NCBI GenBank assembly: GCA_019155185.1
Contig: CM032809.1
Coordinates: forward strand, 5,637,621-5,701,620
From: Beaufortia kweichowensis
Lineage: Eukaryota; Chordata; Actinopteri; Cypriniformes; Gastromyzontidae
Direction of reading: 5' to 3'
DNA: 64,000 nucleotides
Below, piece after piece: positions 1 to 64,000 of the stretch. Both the position numbers and the translations under genes were made by a program. The notes beneath the pieces were generated by a model. It made no database searches and had not been told where the DNA came from. It saw only the letters and a list, made by a program, of their open reading frames with translations. The number at the start of each line of letters is the position of its first letter. Position 1 is the first letter of the stretch.

Positions 1-298
1 ACTTTCAAATGACTTTATCAAGTATCAAACTAAAGTATTCAAAATCTACAGTTCAGTCATTTGTGGCATTTAGGAGGCAAAAATGTGTGGACAGGAACTT
101 GGAACAAGAGTCCAAACATAGTTTCACATGGAATTCACAACTTTTTTGGACGGTAAATTAATTCCTTTGCTAAGTATAAACTGTTAAATAATCTTTTCTT
201 TCCTCTACAGGTATTTATCTAGCACTGCAAAAACATTATAAACTTAGGAAAGCACTTCTTAGTACTATTGTTGATGTGTCGTTTCATTGTCTCCTAAT

Positions 299-360
299 AT
301 TTGTAAGTCGCTTTGGATAAAAGTGTCAGATAAATGACTAAAAGTAAATGTAATGTAAAT
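299..360 (+). repeat. SINE/LINE-type 3' tail fragment
   Basis: Contains gtaagtcgctttggataaaa followed by gataaatgac and runs of taaatgta, the shared tail of fish tRNA-derived SINEs and their partner LINEs. Confidence 0.6.
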
Positions 361-512
361 AATCCGGTGGTGCCCCTCCGCATCCGTCGTGCGGTATATT
401 TTCACAGAATTACACTGGCCGGGTCGTGGTTTATCCCTTAAATAATTGACACGCATCATTTAATCTCGATTAGCAGCCAATCACACTGATTTAACGCTAA
501 ATGACATTGAAT

Positions 513-1012
513 TTACCTGGTCTCGGGTGATGGTCCTTCGGTCTCTGAGTAGAGTGGATGTTTTCTTTTGAGATGCTGCAGCATAGGCGATGTGCTGTTG
601 TGGTATGCTAACTCGATCTTGCAATGGACACACACCACAGCGTTCTCTTTATTTTTCAATTTGAAATGATCCCAAACCTTGGACATTTTCTGTCGTTTCC
701 TCCTGTTTATTTCTTCTGTTTGCTCATCGCCATTGTTATCGCACCCTTCCATTTTGCAGCCTACACTGGTTCAACATTTCAGCCCTCAAATCAAAACACC
801 GCCAACTCCTTCCTTTGCGTCTCCTTCCGCTTTGTGTAGACGTAAAGCGCATTGTGTCGATGCGCCAAAATCATTGTGAAAACGTGAGCTTTAAAAATTT
901 TAAAAGAGCCTCTTAAAATTAATTAAAAGAGTCTTCGAGGCAGAGGAATTTGCCTCGATCATTTTTTGTAATCGAGTTACTCGAGTTACTCGAGGAATCG
1001 TTTCAGCCCTAA
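513..1012 (-). mobile_element. hAT transposon fragment with BED-type zinc finger exon
   Basis: Minus-strand codons at 752-517 encode a BED finger: KVWDHFKLKNKENAVVCVHC, then a LQHLKRKH zinc-ligand pair (Cys-x2-Cys and His-x4-His type), and end at a GTAAAT donor, typical of the first exon of fish hAT transposases. The sequence from 960 to 1012 (repeated tcgagttac and ending tttcagccctaa) looks like the hAT terminal inverted repeat. The catalytic part is not found in the window, so this is a decayed or truncated copy with no role in macf1. Confidence 0.65.
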
Positions 1013-2679
1013 TCAGCACCCATCACTTGAAACCTGCCTAGCTTTTTTAACAGTGTCAAAGAATCATCTTGCAGTTGTTATTTTGGTAATTGAAGATGTG
1101 TTGCATGTATTTCCTTTGTAATGTAATCCCAGATCATTGGGCCGACATTTGCACACTGTACGGAGCCAAACGCATGTGTGGTGACCATATGGAGGGAGGG
1201 ATGGGGATGTTTTACCCAAGTAATACCCAGATAGTAGCCCTATTGTCTGAGCCCTGCCAGGTCCATTCTAGTATGTAATATTGTGAAAGCAAGTTGTCCT
1301 AAAAAATTAAATGTTGGACAAGTTGAGTCTTATAAGGTTAGGCTTTAAGGAGATGTTTATTGGAAATATGTTTGAGGAGGTGACCGTATAATCTGTTAAA
1401 TGGGTTTATGTGCTTGTTCATTAATCAAGGTATTGTTCCGTTGTTTCAGGAGATGATGTTGCACATTGCAGCACCTGGTCAGTGTTTGGGGACAGATGGT
1501 AGATGAATAGGTGAAAATTTGAGTTCAGAACAGCAGGTATATATGCATCTCGGATATACGTTTACACGCGTCTTTATCACAATCTGGCAACCGTGACTTG
1601 ACTTGCTGTGCCAAACCAAAACTATAATCCAACTAACCCTGATTAGGCTCACTCCCCCAACCAAGACGTTTTACACAAGTTCACCACCGAGCCGCAGACA
1701 GTCCAGATTCCAAACCATGACACACATGCACACATTCCTCATAGACATTTGGTGTTTTGCCCTTGGGGTCTTCCAAGGTTTATTACAGCAACCTTAAGAC
1801 AGATTCTGCAACTGAGATGCAAGCAGTATGCTTCTTTTAAAACACGATTTGTCACATCTATGCAATTGTTCACATCAAATTTAGGTCCCACTTCTCTGTA
1901 GAGAATCAGAAAATCAGCTGTGTATCATCTCAATTGCCATCTCTACTTTGTAAAGATGTTCTTTAGACAGAATGGTGATTACACTTTGATTGAACTTTTG
2001 ACTGATTAGAGTTTGTGAGAAACATTTTAGGAGTGTAGAAAGAACTGGGTCACTTGCAGTCGAGCGGGAATACAGTAAACTGTGTTAGTCTACATCAGAG
2101 TGTGGTGCAAGTTAAAAATTTCTTGGATTTTGGTCACATGACTTAACTTCGCCTTGTGTTTAGTCCTGCAAAGCAGGAAGAAGCACTCAGGTGTCAGGTT
2201 AAATTGTTGGTCGAAAATATGTGATTTTTAGGGTTTAGATATATCGGAAAGGATAGGACTGTGATCTTGTTATGACTGCCATGAGATGTTGTAAACATGG
2301 TCAGCAAGTGCACCGACTTCTCTAAAGGGACTTTGGTAGTACCCATCACACATGTTGAAGCTACAGAAAGCTCTGCCTGTAATTGAAGGTTTCCTGGCCC
2401 TCTGGTGTTCCTGATTAGTGCAGAGCGTAGACTAACTATCAGCTCTGATGTGTTTCCTACCCTTGGTTATATAATCCTATACCATAACAAGCCTTTGATC
2501 TGCCGCCAGACCTCACAGCCAAACCTGCATTGAGGTCAGTCACATTCACCAACATGATCGCTCTGAAAGCCACTGTTGCTGGTGTCATGCCAGAGTGTCT
2601 GTCCAGGATCATGTTGGTTACGTTAACAATCATATAATTAGATTTTTCAAAATTTGATGCCCCAAAATGTATTTAGACC

Positions 2680-2965
2680 CTCTAGCCAAAACTTAAAAAT
2701 GCATGAATGCTTTTATATTTAATAGAATCATTCTAAAGAAAAATGAAACAAGCATACTTTTAACTGTAGGGGAATAATTATTCATTATCATTAGATACAG
2801 TGTTTAAAAGTATAGCATATATTTGGGCTCTTTTCACTTATAATTTGTTTGTCTTTTTGTATTTTGTTTGCAGTTGGTACATTGATAGATATTTTGTATG
2901 AGATGCAAATTTGTCATTTTAGCTGCAAATTAGCCTAAAAGTGTTTTAATACTTTTGGCCACTGA
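2680..2965. repeat. Possible short non-autonomous DNA element
   Basis: AT-rich segment with loosely inverted ends: ctagccaaaacttaaaaatg near 2680 against the reverse complement of ttttaatacttttggccact near 2942-2962. No target duplication could be confirmed. Confidence 0.3.
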
Positions 2966-5565
2966 ATTTTGTGCCACTTCTCAGTTCAGGAATTTCTCTC
3001 AGTTTTTAAACTCTTGTTTGTTTTTTAATATAGTGCAAAGTTCAGACTAATGACCTGGTGTGCATGTTTATTTCTCTGCATTATTATGTAATTCTGTGTG
3101 TGCGTGCATGTGTGTGTGCTCGTATATGTGGTTAATGGGGACACAAATATGTATAACAACATTTGACTAAATTTATTGGTTGTTTTTAAAATCGAATGCC
3201 AAAAGTCTGTGAGGGTAAGTTTAGGGTGATACTTAGGGCATAGATAATGCGCCTATGGAGAGTCCCTGTAAACCACATGTATAAGGGTGTGTGTGTGTGT
3301 ACTAAGGCTTTTATGGCAGGAAATTGTTTTAGAATTGTTTTATTGTAACCAAGACAGTGAGGAAGATGTAATTTTGTGGACATACAAACAAGGAGTGAGA
3401 CAATTCTCTTAGCCTGCTAGTGCGGTCAGGCCAAGGCAGTGACGGAGATAAGCACTCAGTCCTGCATATCTCCTGTGTGCCAGCTGGGTGTGGCGGGTCC
3501 AGATGAGAAACCGTCTTAAAAACAGCAAAAACACACTCTTGATGGACAGATTTCATGCTGAAGTTGTTGATAAATGATGCTGGCGTGCCATCTGTAGGTC
3601 CATCTGAATATATAGTATCTTCATTTCAGTCACCTGATTTGGTAGTATTTGGTTGCAGGAATTTATGGGCCTTTAAATTAAAGCACAGAATCTAATAATA
3701 AAAGCAATATTGTTTTCTACTGCACATATAAGTGCAATTACCAGTATTACAAAATGTTTCTCCCATTTTTTCCCCCTGAAGTATAATTTTTTGAGGGGTG
3801 AAAAAGTGAAATTACTATTCTGTTGTATGAGTTTAGTGAGTAATATTTCTTATATGATGGGGAGCAGTACTCTTCTAAAGTTTTACAAGCACTACTTTAA
3901 AGTTACTGTCGTGACCGGTTGCCGTCTGTATAATCACAGAGGATAGTTGGAGGGTAATTATGGCGGTAGAGATTATGGTGGGAAACTCTATTGTTCCAGT
4001 CCTGATATGCATATGGGTGTGTTTGTGTTTTATGTAGGAGTTTCCTGAAGTCCCTGAGCCTAGTTTGTCTTTAATGCAACTTTGTTCTTCCTCTGCTGAC
4101 TCAAATGAGACACTAGTGATGTCAGATGTCAAAAGTAGCTCCTCACGCAAACATTTTGTGTTTTGAGTCGTTTTACTGACACTCCTCCCAAATTTCAGCT
4201 CAGGGACTATCATTTCAAAACGTGTAATTTCCTTTTCAGACCCATCTGTTTAGAGTCATTTTTGTTAATTGTGGGTCAGTTCGGCACTGGTGGTTTTAAG
4301 AATATTTTGATGCTTTGGAACTGTTGTTCATGATCATAATCCTAGTTATCATAGTTCACTGGTTTTAAGATGGTTTTGGTTTGTCTTGCATTGATTGGAT
4401 TAAATAATTTTAATAGGTCACTTGATGGTATGTTATCTTGCATATTGTTGGCTGATGTATTTAATACGTTTTTTTATTAACATATCAGTTTAGTCAATAA
4501 AACCTTTTTTAACAACACCATATTGCACCTTTGACCTTTTAGCTGACATAATCTTATCTTGCCCCTGCATGTTAATGAGTTATCTTTAAGACTTATCTTT
4601 AAGTGAACCACTTATAGAACTATAAACTGATATTGGTTGATGTTTATTGCTGATTTCTCCATAAATTAAAGTAAAAGAAAGGCCTGGAACAAATATTTTT
4701 ATCAGGTAGCGTAAAATACAAATAATCTGTTGAGATGAAGCCCATGATAGGGTGATGTGGGTGTGCATTGCAGTGCATTGAAACAATAATGATAATTTAC
4801 ATAGCAAACGCTACTAAACCCTGCGTTGTAAGTCTGATTTGAAATGCAGTAAATAAGTCTGTAGTTTTATGACATTGATTGGCAGAATAGAGACGTGAAA
4901 CTAAATAGTCATACATCTTTAATCTGAAGAGCAGCGGAGGACAGATGATAACCAATCGCCAATCTATCATCATTCCCCGTCTTGTCAAGTACAATTATTG
5001 CTTTGGATAACACCTTTATCTTGGGAGTGATAATACAAAGCTCTGAAGGAAGGTACCTGTCATATCAACTGCAGTGTCTTTCAGTTTACCGCTTTTCTTA
5101 AGGAATTTAAGGTTGAAGTGGGCCAGTAAACACACATTTTTAAGAAGGTTGGTTTTACTTCCTCTGATCTGATCTGCGAGTCCTTTTTGCAGTAGTGTGG
5201 GAAAGTTGCCCCGCTTCACTGATATTACAACTATCCCAGTAAATCATGTGATGTGATGCTTGCCAGTGATTGTATTTGTATGTTGGTGTGTAAAGATAGA
5301 ACGTCTGGGAAAAATGTCAATGAAAACAGGCTGAGGTGAACATTAATCCGAAAAATTGATTCAAATAAATAATGCCTTTTTCAGTCTGAACAGGTGGATA
5401 ATTCGGAGGACTATAACATTACCTTCATAAAAGCATTCCCTGTAAGCATGTTAATGTATACGTGAGATCGTCTTTACTGGTTATGGCCTGTTGATCAGAT
5501 GAATGGATGCTGGGGGTTGTGCTTCACCTGTTGAGTTTTATCCTCCTTTAATTTTACTGTTCCCT

Positions 5566-5616
5566 TTTACATTTACAAATGCATTTGGCAGACCCTTTTA
5601 TCTAAACCAACTTTGC
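5566..5616 (-). repeat. SINE/LINE-type tail fragment, reverse
   Basis: tttacatttacaaatgcatt then tggcagacccttttatc is the reverse complement of the same tail family seen at 299-360. Confidence 0.55.
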
Positions 5617-8600
5617 ATTTTGATTAGTGCGTTTTATTTATTTTTTAGATTTGATTTTATGTATTTGTTTAATAGACATTAGTATTCATTTGTTTTTTAT
5701 TTTTCCATCTCCAACAATTCTTTCCACTTGTGTTCATCAGAACTTGTGCAAAGATCAAGATGGACTATTTCATTTTGGTGTTGACAACACGTAAAGTTAA
5801 TACCCTTTTCAAGTTTTTCCCCATTATAATCTTCATCTTTCCCTCTTTGCGTCCTCTATTCCTCTTGTCTTTTGTAGTTAGGCTTCCCTTCAGTGTTCTA
5901 CACTTCAAACAAGCCGAGGACCTCGGGGGTCCAGTTCTTCTCAGCGAGTCTGGGCTTCTGGCCTAGAGTGCCTTGTTAAAAACGGATTACCTTTTCTTAA
6001 TAAACCAGCTGTGCTAAGACTCATTAGCAGGGCGACTGGTCATTTTCAATTGTCGATTTAGAAAATCTGCATTGCTTCTGTTTAACAACATTTAGACCAC
6101 CCTACCATTTAGGACTTTTTGAGCCCGTTCAGTCACTTGGCTTTTCCAAGAAAAGCCGACAAGTTTGAATGGTTTCATCCGTCTAAATAGAACACTGTGG
6201 GCATTACTCACATCACACACACAGAAGTAGACACAAGGCTTTTCTTTTTAGTGAAGTGGTCTCTCTTGGCGGTCCTTTCCCATGGTACAGTGCGTGACTG
6301 GCTGCACTGAGCACACACACATCTCAGCTGTGAAATTCTTCATGCTAAATGCTCAAAACCATTCCACACCTCAGTGATATAGTTTTGTGGAGACGGTAAA
6401 CCTTTATGTATTTATGGCTACAAAGGTGTTTGGACGTTCGGCTATCTTTATGGCTACTCACAATAGCAAACTTCTCCCCTTCAAAGTTTCTTCAAAGTTC
6501 TCAGCCGAACGTGGGAGACGCTTCAACTGGACTTTGTAGTTGACGTCTCTTTTAGAAGGAAATGAAGGTCTTTTATGAGGGGTCAAGTGGTTGACATAGG
6601 TCAAAGCAAGTACCTAATTTACGGGTTGCCGTGGTGATGACAGGAGCCAGTGAGAAAATGGCAGATAATGATAATTGTTCTTTTACTCGTTTGCCTTGTA
6701 TTTGTGTATCCTCGCCACATTTCACTCCTTCCTTTTATCTTTTCTTTTTTTCTTCACCCAGTCTCTGTCCTTTCCCATCCCCGACCTCTTCTGAAATTTG
6801 TCTCTCTCACGACCTTCTCTCTGTCCCTCACCCCCGCCTTCTTTATTTCCCCACTGTTAACCTGTGATTAAGTAAGCCTGTCGTCAGCTCTTGGCTGAAA
6901 GAGAGGGACGATTCCTAAAAGAGGTATAAGAGTAAATCTCTTTTTCATTCCTACCGTAAGGAGCGCCTCTCTTTACGTGCCTAATGACTCTCTTCTCTGC
7001 TTCCTGGCCTCAGCGGTAAAGTGGCTCAATGAAAAGGACCTTTTAAATCTGCATTGAACCGAGTCCAGGGAGATCAGTCACTAGTTGTGACGCAGCCATG
7101 GTGTCACACACCAACACAAACACTGAGCTCGCCCCTTTAGGTTCACTGACTTCACGGCAGATGAACTTTAAAGGCGAATACTATGTTGACAGTTAATGAA
7201 AGGGTGACCCTTCAGACTGACGCTAGTAGAGTTAGCCGGGTTTATTTATGTTGGTCTATTTACATTTGTCTAAGAGGCCTGTATTTGGCGGGGACTTCAT
7301 TTGTATCTGTCATTGCCGGTACTGCTACCTGGTGGCCATATTAAATTATTTTTTGTTTATCGTTGTGTTATGCATCTCTTTCACAAGTAGGATATACATG
7401 CACACTTACTTAAAAGTTCATTTTTAATGTTTTAGAAAAAATTAATTGTCAAGGTATTGAAAGTGAGAAAGTAACTCTGCATGTGTGTATTCTTTCATTA
7501 TATATATTATAGTCTTTGACTTGCATTTTTAAAGGTATATGTTTGCTTGGTTCCTTTATTAAAAATATCTCCTTCATGTCACCGTTTCCAGAAGGAATGC
7601 CACACGGACCGCTTGACACCTTCATTGAAAGTTTAGTGTTGCATTTAGTAATCTTTTTCAGAAAAACACAATCCATTGACAAGGAAAGACATGAAAAAAT
7701 ATTAGTTATACATTTACAATTACTCTAAAATGAATACCATCAAACCATATGCATTTAAAATGACATTAAACCTGCAGTGATTCAAATGACATTTTATTTT
7801 ACTAATGCTAATCAATTTGATAAACGATATTAGTCCATTTTATCTGTAAATGACACCCTGGGTGGTGTAATAAAATACGGCAGCACCTCATAACTATCCC
7901 TGCCAGGGTTCCACGTGGCAGCTTCATTCATGAAATATTCATTGTGTACTTAAACGGTCTGCACAAAATGTTTGTGTAGTCTCGAGACAGTGAGATTAAA
8001 GCTTGTGTTGTTTGATTGTATTTGTGGGTGTGTCATCATGTGTTTGTGTAAAGGTGTCTCGTCTGCTCTGCATTATCCTTAACACAACCTTTGTGTTTAG
8101 TTAGTCTGCAGCTCAGTTTGATTATATCTTTTTACGGCACCTTCGGGCATTTTTTCTTTCTTTTTTTTAACAGGGCTGGGTAAGACATGCCGAGTGTTTT
8201 TCATTCACCTTGTCAAAACAAGTCCTCTGTGCCATACCAGTCAGCGTCGATAACTTAAATGATGATAATAATAAAAATGTAAACTTTTTATTGTTTGTGA
8301 ATTAGACTTGTCTCTTTAAATTCCTTGTGAATAGGGGAATTGCGCTAAAGGTTTGGGACACTGTCAGTTTCTGTGTTGCTTCACCTGTATCATGACTAGG
8401 AGATTACTGATGACAGTCATTATTATCAAGCAGGTAAAAAGAAACTGATCTGATTTTAGCTGGGAGGCAGAGATGTCACTTCTTGTTAACAGAACGCCGT
8501 CACTGCCAACAACAACAGTCAAAAGACTAAATCTTCAAGTGTTATGACTGTTACTGTACCGCCCCCTATCTTCTTTTCTGTGTATTACAGGGCCAGTGTT

Positions 8601-9006
8601 GACGATGATGTTGCTTGTTAGTCTGGTCATTCTTAACAAGCAAGACTGCAGAATATGTAGAAACATTACTAGTTGCTCAGATGTAAATTATTACAGCCAA
8701 ATTAATTTTAATCCTGCTGTTACTTTTCTGTAAAACACAAAATGAGTTTTTTTTTTAAGAAAGAAATGTTAATCATTTCCTGGCAGACGGTGACAGATCT
8801 TAGTGACTGCGACTGTCAAAAAGTATCATAAATATGTCATGAATTTTTTTTTTTTAAGTAAAGTCATTGTTGCTGGAGGTATGTTAACTCCCTCCGCCCT
8901 GTCTTTCTTTACCCTCAGCATATTTCCTTTGACCTTCTGTTTGATTTGGAGGAACGAGACCAAAAATAGTGGTGGTGACATATTGTACTGTAAGTACACC
9001 AAATTG

Positions 9007-9010
<4 letters not shown>

Positions 9011-9076
<66 letters not shown>
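9011..9076 (+). repeat. (GA)n followed by (AAAG)n microsatellite
   Basis: About 16 GA units (9011-9042), then AAAG units (9044-9076). The Arg/Glu open frame ending here is an artefact of the repeat. Confidence 0.95.
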
Positions 9077-11324
9077 TGATATAATTGTGATTAGTGAAGT
9101 GTCACAGTAAGATATTTATGCTTAAAGTTTGAAGAGTTATTCATGTTTCTATACAAACGTACATTATTGTACAGTACATTCAAATATTTCCTCTCCTCAT
9201 CACTCACTGTCCAGTGATCTCTCTTCCCTCTTATCTGTCTTTATCCCTCAGGGAAAATGTATTTTTCTACAGCAAACCTCTGGGAATCATGTACATCAGT
9301 TGTACAATGTGCTCTTAGCAAACAAACTTCATTGTGTTTCCTTTTCCTTACCAGCAGTATTTAAACTAGTCTTTTAAAAGGCACCTAATCTTAAACGTTG
9401 GGCTTTTCATGCCATCATTGCATTCATTGGCCCTTTTGTGTGTGTGATGTTTGATGATTCAGAACAGAGAGATGGTCTTTGTTCATTTATGCTTTTTATG
9501 TAATTAGAGAGTTAGTAAATGCATGTGTTGAGTATTTGGTGATGTCCAGGTGTCTCTGATTCTTATTTTAAAGGATAAAGTAGATCTAAAGACAGTCCAA
9601 TAGCTACATACTGTATTTATTACTGCCAAGGCCTGACAAGAACATATCCAGACTGTGACATTATTTTCATGACAACTGAGTGAACCGTTTATATGCTGGG
9701 ATAGTTTTTGTTGTACTGCCTTTAGATTTATTTGGATTAAATTGTTTATTTTGATGTTTTGGAACAGGATGATTGGGAACAGGATCATTATTGTATTACG
9801 GTTCATAAGAATCATCTTTGAGAATAAGGAGAATTACAGATACAGTTAAGAAGAATTGGTGAAAAATCAGCTGAAAATACTAAAATTGCTTTCACTTAAG
9901 ATTTATTTTTTAATTTTGGATTGGAAAAATGAACCAGGCATAAGGTTTACCCTGGAAACTTGCATTTCCTTTTAACTTGGTCCTTATCTTTACAATGTCT
10001 ATGGTTTCATCTTTACATCTTTTATGTTGCAATCTTAAGATTTAGATTATTTTTCACACTTTCACGCTAACCAATCAGTTAAACACCACTGCCACAGATT
10101 TGCAGTTGTTACTCATTTTTAGCACACTTCCCCTCCTTCTCTGTCTCTCATTCTCCTCCCTGTCACGCTATGACCCCTATTTGTGACAGAAAGTCCCTTT
10201 CTCTCTCGTATTTCCCCTTTTCTCTTTTAAGACATGATGGCATAAAAGAAAACGTAGAGATTGAGAATGTGATTGGACACCTGTATGACACCAGAAGCAG
10301 ATGATTGGATGTCATCCGCATGGCATTGTATGACACCTTTAAATGACCAACGACTAATGCATCCACCTGTTACAGCAAAACCACAAATATTCTGCTTATA
10401 ACTTGCACACAAAAAATTTAGGAACTGATGGTATTACCAGTACAAGTCACATAGCACCATCTGTCCCATTACAGTCACAAGCTTCCAGTTTCTCTACATT
10501 TCCTTATTTCTCACACACACGCACTTTTACAGTAAGACTCTCCAGGTGCTTTGACTATACAGTTAGTCATGCTGAATCACTAGACTATGACTACATAAAG
10601 TATCCCTAGTGTTTCACAAGCAAACAAGACCAGAATGGCTTTATAACACAGTGCACAGTTAGCTCTTATGTCATGTCGCACATTCTGCGAATGTAACTCG
10701 TCCCAAAGAACTGACGGGTTTGGTCGCCACACGCCCATCAACGCTATTTGCCTCTTTGCTCCCAGACAGATGCAACGCTCCCAGACGATGCTCTCCGTAG
10801 AAGGTCTCGTGTAAATATGGAAGAGCGCAGCAGTGCTTACTCATAGCAACAGAGAAACACATGCATAAACAGATACATGCGTTGACATCCACGGCGCATG
10901 AGTGTACACCACAGAGGAGGAAGGATAAAGTGCCATGTGGTCTGACATAAAGAGGGGAAACCTTGATACTCGCTTAAGTTTGACGTTCAGTTGGGTTTAT
11001 AACGGCTATCGGAGCGATGCTAAAAGCATGCCGCTTGTTTCACAGGAAAGGAATTCAGTGTTAGAGTGTCAGATAGAGAGAATGAGATGAGAAAGAGGGA
11101 GTGGAGAGAGAAAGAGAGAGAGAGAGAGACTAAGTTAGATTATTACTTTCAGCAGTAAGTGAATATAGAGAGTAAGTTAAAATGTTTTGTGAACAAACTT
11201 TGACCAGAACACTTTTGATCTTTGAACACAATACAAACCAGATAGATTTAGGTAGCTAGTTAGTTGCAGGATTGTTGTCATTTTTTACTATTAAATCTGA
11301 GAGGTGGCTTTGAAAGAGTTTTGG

Positions 11325-62652
<51,328 letters not shown>

Positions 62653-64000
62653 GTAAGAACAGATTGTTGGTGCTTTTAACAAATATTGTAGCTTTTTGTC
62701 TTCAAACATAGTCTGAGCAAATGTGTTTGAATCGACATGCCACCTTCAATAATTGTATTACATCTCTCCTCGCACGGCATGTTCTTGCCGTTTTCTCTCC
62801 TGGTGATGGGGGTGATGGAAGAAGAGAAGAGATATCTCAGCTCTTCTCACAGTGAGCTTCTTGACCTCCCTTCCCTTCACCGTTTGATGAAACGGCCGTA
62901 TATCTCTTACTCATGCCTCTCGAGGGTGGTGAAAGAAAGGAGAGTGTGAAAGCGAAGACGTGTAGGTGGAAGTGGGCAGGAAAGCTGAGGAAATGACATA
63001 GCCAGTGGGCGTGAGAGACCTGCAGGAGCAGAAGAATGAATCAGTGCTTTTGTACAGTCTGTACTTGGTGAGACTGAATCATTGCCTCTGAGGCCATCTT
63101 TGATTGGTCAGCAAAAACAGAAAGATGAGTTTGAAAGGAAGTGAGGTGCTGTTGAGGTGATCTGGTGAGGACAATTAACACATGGGACATTTTGATGTTG
63201 TTAGGGATAAAAGTTAGAGTTTTGTGTTGACACAAAGAGCTCATTGAAGATGTCACCATGGTGATGGACACGCAGCATAACTGATGTGTGAAACCCACAT
63301 ATCATATCAGATTAGATCAAATCAGTGCCGCATGGACTGGTTAAATTATCCGTATGATCATTATGTTTTTCCTATTTAATCACATATTTTCCATTTTTGA
63401 GTATTTCATTTTTTTACATCGTTCTTTTCTCATAGATTCACTCCTTCTTCATCTTATCTTAGGTCAAGCTGTATAAATCTGTCTCTTAGAGCTTTAACAA
63501 CATGGTCGACTCAATGCATGCCGTTACTCATCATTCCTGTTTCTGTTTTTCATTTTTCTTTCCCTCATTCTTTCACGGGTGCTAAATGAAAGCAGGTTTG
63601 ATAAATGCTTCGGCGCAAAGCCAGTGAAAAAAAGCAGAAAAGGGAAGGTTATGAATACAGAAGAGGCCTAGAAAAGTTCATTTGGATGTCTAATGATTGA
63701 AGGGTTTTGAAAGTCCACAGTGAAAAGCTGGGATTTAAACTCTAATTTAAACCAGGATGTAAAGATTTTGTATTTTAAAAAAGTTAGGGTAGTCAAATGA
63801 TACAATATAAAAACAAATTAATGATTTTAACTCGGGTCAGATTTTCTCGCTTCTATTGAAACTAACAAGATACTTTTTTGGAAAATCTTTAAATCATGCG
63901 CGCAATATAACAAATCATGAGGTTGTGTCATGGTGTCTATGCCAACATAAGCAAATATTAACAGGCATGTTAATTTTTCACTTGTTACAATATGCCCCGT
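62653..64000. other. Intron after e58, runs to window end
   Basis: No further MACF1 exon could be recognised; the next rod exon must lie downstream of the window. Confidence 0.7.

Larger units (their letters stand above)
1013..11324. other. No gene recognised (upstream DNA or long 5' intron)
   Basis: Both strands were read for spectraplakin or other familiar protein patterns and none was found. Open frames are short and lack family features. Contents seen: a possible short element at 2.7-3.0 kb, a SINE tail at 5.57 kb, the GA/AAAG tract at 9.0 kb and a purine-rich tract at 11.06-11.13 kb. If the canonical macf1 first exon lies upstream, this is intron. Confidence 0.6.

Noticed and set aside
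1..240. A splice acceptor (tttcctctacag at about 199-210) suggesting an exon at the window start
   Set aside because: The following sequence shows no conserved reading frame or recognisable protein.
9003..9045. Open frame ending in RERERERE
   Set aside because: Microsatellite artefact.

Overview
The window is vertebrate genomic DNA, most likely from a teleost fish and probably a cyprinid. The evidence is short exons bounded by GT/AG sites, long CT/GA microsatellites, fish-type tRNA-derived SINE fragments with the 'cgctttggataaaag' tail, a hAT BED-finger exon, and a dispersed repeat of a kind common in carp-like fish. No prokaryotic features are present.

One gene is recognised. It lies on the + strand and is the ortholog of MACF1/ACF7 (microtubule-actin crosslinking factor 1), a giant spectraplakin. 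The call rests on close similarity of the actin-binding, plakin, plakin-repeat and spectrin-rod exons to MACF1 as I know it, rather than to dystonin. I cannot tell which teleost copy (macf1a or macf1b) it is. I traced 58 exons that join in consistent reading phase (numbered e1 to e58), plus two alternative first exons. They encode about 5,750 residues. The remaining spectrin repeats and the EF-hand/GAR microtubule-binding end lie beyond base 64,000. No second gene was found on either strand.

Layout: 1-11.3 kb has no recognised gene and is probably upstream DNA or a long 5' intron; it holds a hAT fragment and SINE tails. 11.3 kb holds an alternative first exon encoding a membrane anchor. 16-20.7 kb holds the CH1 exons. 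23.3-26.3 kb holds a second start site, with a probable 5'UTR exon followed by a 1-kb exon whose N-terminus looks acylated (Macf1b type) and which enters at CH2. 28.5-29.1 kb is CH2. 29.2-41.3 kb is the plakin domain with an embedded SH3. 42.6 kb is a candidate third start. 43.06-50.02 kb is one 7-kb exon with two blocks of plakin repeats separated by an unusual tandem-repeat linker. 50.1-62.65 kb is the beginning of the spectrin-repeat rod.

How the parts work together: alternative starts would give forms with a transmembrane anchor plus both CH domains, an acylated end plus CH2 only, or no actin-binding domain. All of these could feed into the same rod. The 7-kb exon is flanked by phase-0 junctions, so it can be included or skipped cleanly.

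Six single-base frame breaks were found in otherwise conserved coding sequence, five of them in or beside short homopolymers. This looks like uncorrected long-read consensus error rather than gene decay, but that is an inference. A TTAA-flanked MITE family with three intronic copies was also found.
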